NCBI GenBank assembly: GCA_002428985.1
Contig: DIYL01000061.1
Location: 207,180-271,179, forward strand
Direction: 5' to 3'
DNA length: 64,000 nt
From: Anaerolineales bacterium UBA6055
GTDB taxonomy: Bacteria; Chloroflexota; Anaerolineae; Aggregatilineales; Phototrophicaceae
Positions 63,426 through 64,000 of this stretch are shown one piece after another. Each line of letters opens with the position of its first letter. Position 1 is the first letter of the stretch. Under the pieces are notes generated by a model. The model was not told the origin of the DNA and did no database searches. It was given only the letters and a program-made list of their open reading frames with translations. Made by a program: the position numbers and the translations under genes.

Positions 63426-63484
63426 TTTTCAGTGCACGTAATGCGGTGGCGATGCTCATTGTAGTGCGTCAGCCGTCATCAGAG
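63426..63484. repeat. Degenerate 59-nt CRISPR-type repeat (R1)
   Basis: It begins TTTTCAGTGCAC and ends GTAGTGCGTCAGCC then GTCATCAGAG, matching the family-A repeat at 18 of the last 24 positions. Between the two halves lies a 22-nt insertion absent from the 37-nt repeats. The stem arms are GCAC and GTGC. Confidence 0.6.
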
Positions 63485-63583
63485 ACCTGCGGTCGGCAAT
63501 AGGTTTTATCAAGTCTTCTTGAATGTCCAAATTGCTTTTGCATCCGAATTTTCTGAATGCTGACAGCTCATGGCTAACAGCTT

Positions 63584-63642
63584 TCCTCAGTGCCCGTAAT
63601 ACGGTGTCTACGCGCATCGTAGGGCAAATAGGCTACTGCAAT
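63584..63642. repeat. 59-nt CRISPR-type repeat (R2)
   Basis: It has the CAGTGCCC start, a 22-nt insertion homologous to that in R1, then CGTAGGGC and the family-B tail. Stem arms GCCC and GGGC. It is followed by a 35-nt spacer to R3, so it is in register with the array. Confidence 0.65.
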
Positions 63643-63677
63643 GTGATTTTGTTCATGCTGGCGATTGTGGAAATCAC

Positions 63678-63910
63678 GTTTCAGTGCCCCGTAGGGCGTA
63701 AGTAGTCCTCAGATTAGATTGTTGAACAGATGGGCGAAACGGAGAGTTCGTTTCAGTGCCCCGTAGGGCGTAAGTAGTTCTCAGACACGTAATCCTGCAA
63801 GTATTTGCTGGGTTTAAAGCCTCGTTTCAGTGCCCCGTAGGGCAAATGGTCTACTGCAATTACACGCTCATCGTCTGATAGCTCTAGAATTTGGAAGTTT
63901 CAGTGCCCCG
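63678..63910 (-). CRISPR. Short CRISPR array with two repeat families (R3-R6)
   Basis: Repeats R3 (63678-63714) and R4 (63750-63786) are 37 nt: GTTTCAGTGCCCCGTAGGGC followed by a family-A tail (GTAAGTAGTCCTCAGAT or near). R5 (63824-63860) has the same 20 nt but a family-B tail (AAATGGTCTACTGCAAT). R6 (63897 on) keeps only GTTTCAGTGCCCCG. Spacers are 63643-63677 (35), 63715-63749 (35), 63787-63823 (37) and 63861-63896 (36). GCCC and GGGC form the repeat hairpin. On the minus strand repeats end in ACTGAAAC, typical of a type I/III 5' handle, and the degenerate copies lie to the left, so transcription is probably right to left with the leader to the right. No cas gene in view. Confidence 0.88.
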
Positions 63911-63925
63911 AAGAGGGAAAGAACA

Positions 63926-64000
63926 GATTACGTTTTTTCGTAATCAAGTCTTTTACAAACTTTGCTTGATTACGTTTCTTTCTCATAAAACGTAATCAAG
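63926..64000. repeat. Nested palindromes next to the broken CRISPR repeat
   Basis: CTTGATTACGTTT (63965-63977) and AAACGTAATCAAG (63988-64000) form a perfect 13-bp stem with a ten-base loop. A second hairpin with related arms GATTACG and CGTAATC lies at 63926-63946. The same CGTAATCAAG word thus occurs three times counting both strands. The window ends here. These could be the end of an inserted element or a leader structure. Confidence 0.7.

Overview
The window looks like chromosomal DNA of a Chloroflexota bacterium, probably Anaerolineae-like. This is inferred from gene style, not from a marker gene. The signs are lipoproteins and membrane proteins with Thr-Pro linkers, several GT-C type glycosyltransferases (two sharing a C-terminal beta-sandwich), a NfeD/SPFH pair, a STAND regulator with an N-terminal LuxR helix-turn-helix, a PASTA-less Ser/Thr kinase ending in SH3-like domains, and a protein with the N-terminal tail seen in eCIS-associated proteins. 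No rRNA or tRNA gene was recognised.

Layout. 0.2-8.2 kb: HAD phosphatase, PPC-like secreted protein, nitrilase-family amidase, a large secreted SH3 protein, an orphan ORF bracketed by near-identical terminators, a TetR regulator, and an AT-rich two-gene operon of a radical SAM enzyme with a 109-residue partner. 8.7-16.5 kb: cobalamin-dependent methionine synthase and an SAH/MTA-deaminase-like amidohydrolase, separated by an AT-rich trio (DUF5343, HEPN/DUF4145-like, Uma2 nuclease-like) that resembles an inserted accessory module; then a PhyH dioxygenase. 16.6-30 kb: housekeeping and envelope genes (GNAT, paired membrane proteins, DinB, lipoprotein, SPFH/NfeD, alpha/alpha-toroid protein, TetR, SRPBCC, pseudo-receiver/roadblock protein, GH50-like enzyme). 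30-39 kb: GT-C membrane proteins, a Ser/Thr kinase, and a candidate eCIS cargo protein with a PI3K-like catalytic signature flanked by 32-bp direct repeats. 39-43 kb: oligopeptide-type ABC importer without ATPases. 43-55 kb: DHFR-like protein, lipoproteins including a LysM/SGNH protein, pentapeptide protein, GT39, radical SAM/HhH protein and MetA. 55-63.3 kb: small proteins, STAND regulator, nitroreductase, ABC-F ATPase, histidine kinase.

The right edge (63.4-64.0 kb) carries a short CRISPR array without cas genes in view. It mixes two repeat families that share their 5' 20 nt and differ over the last 17, contains two 59-nt versions with a 22-nt internal insertion, and ends in a repeat broken after 14 nt beside nested palindromes.

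Functional links: MetH, MetA and the SAH/MTA deaminase all belong to methionine/SAM metabolism. The most unusual items are the kinase-like eCIS cargo candidate, the mosaic CRISPR array, the radical SAM/partner pair and the DUF5343-HEPN-Uma2 trio.
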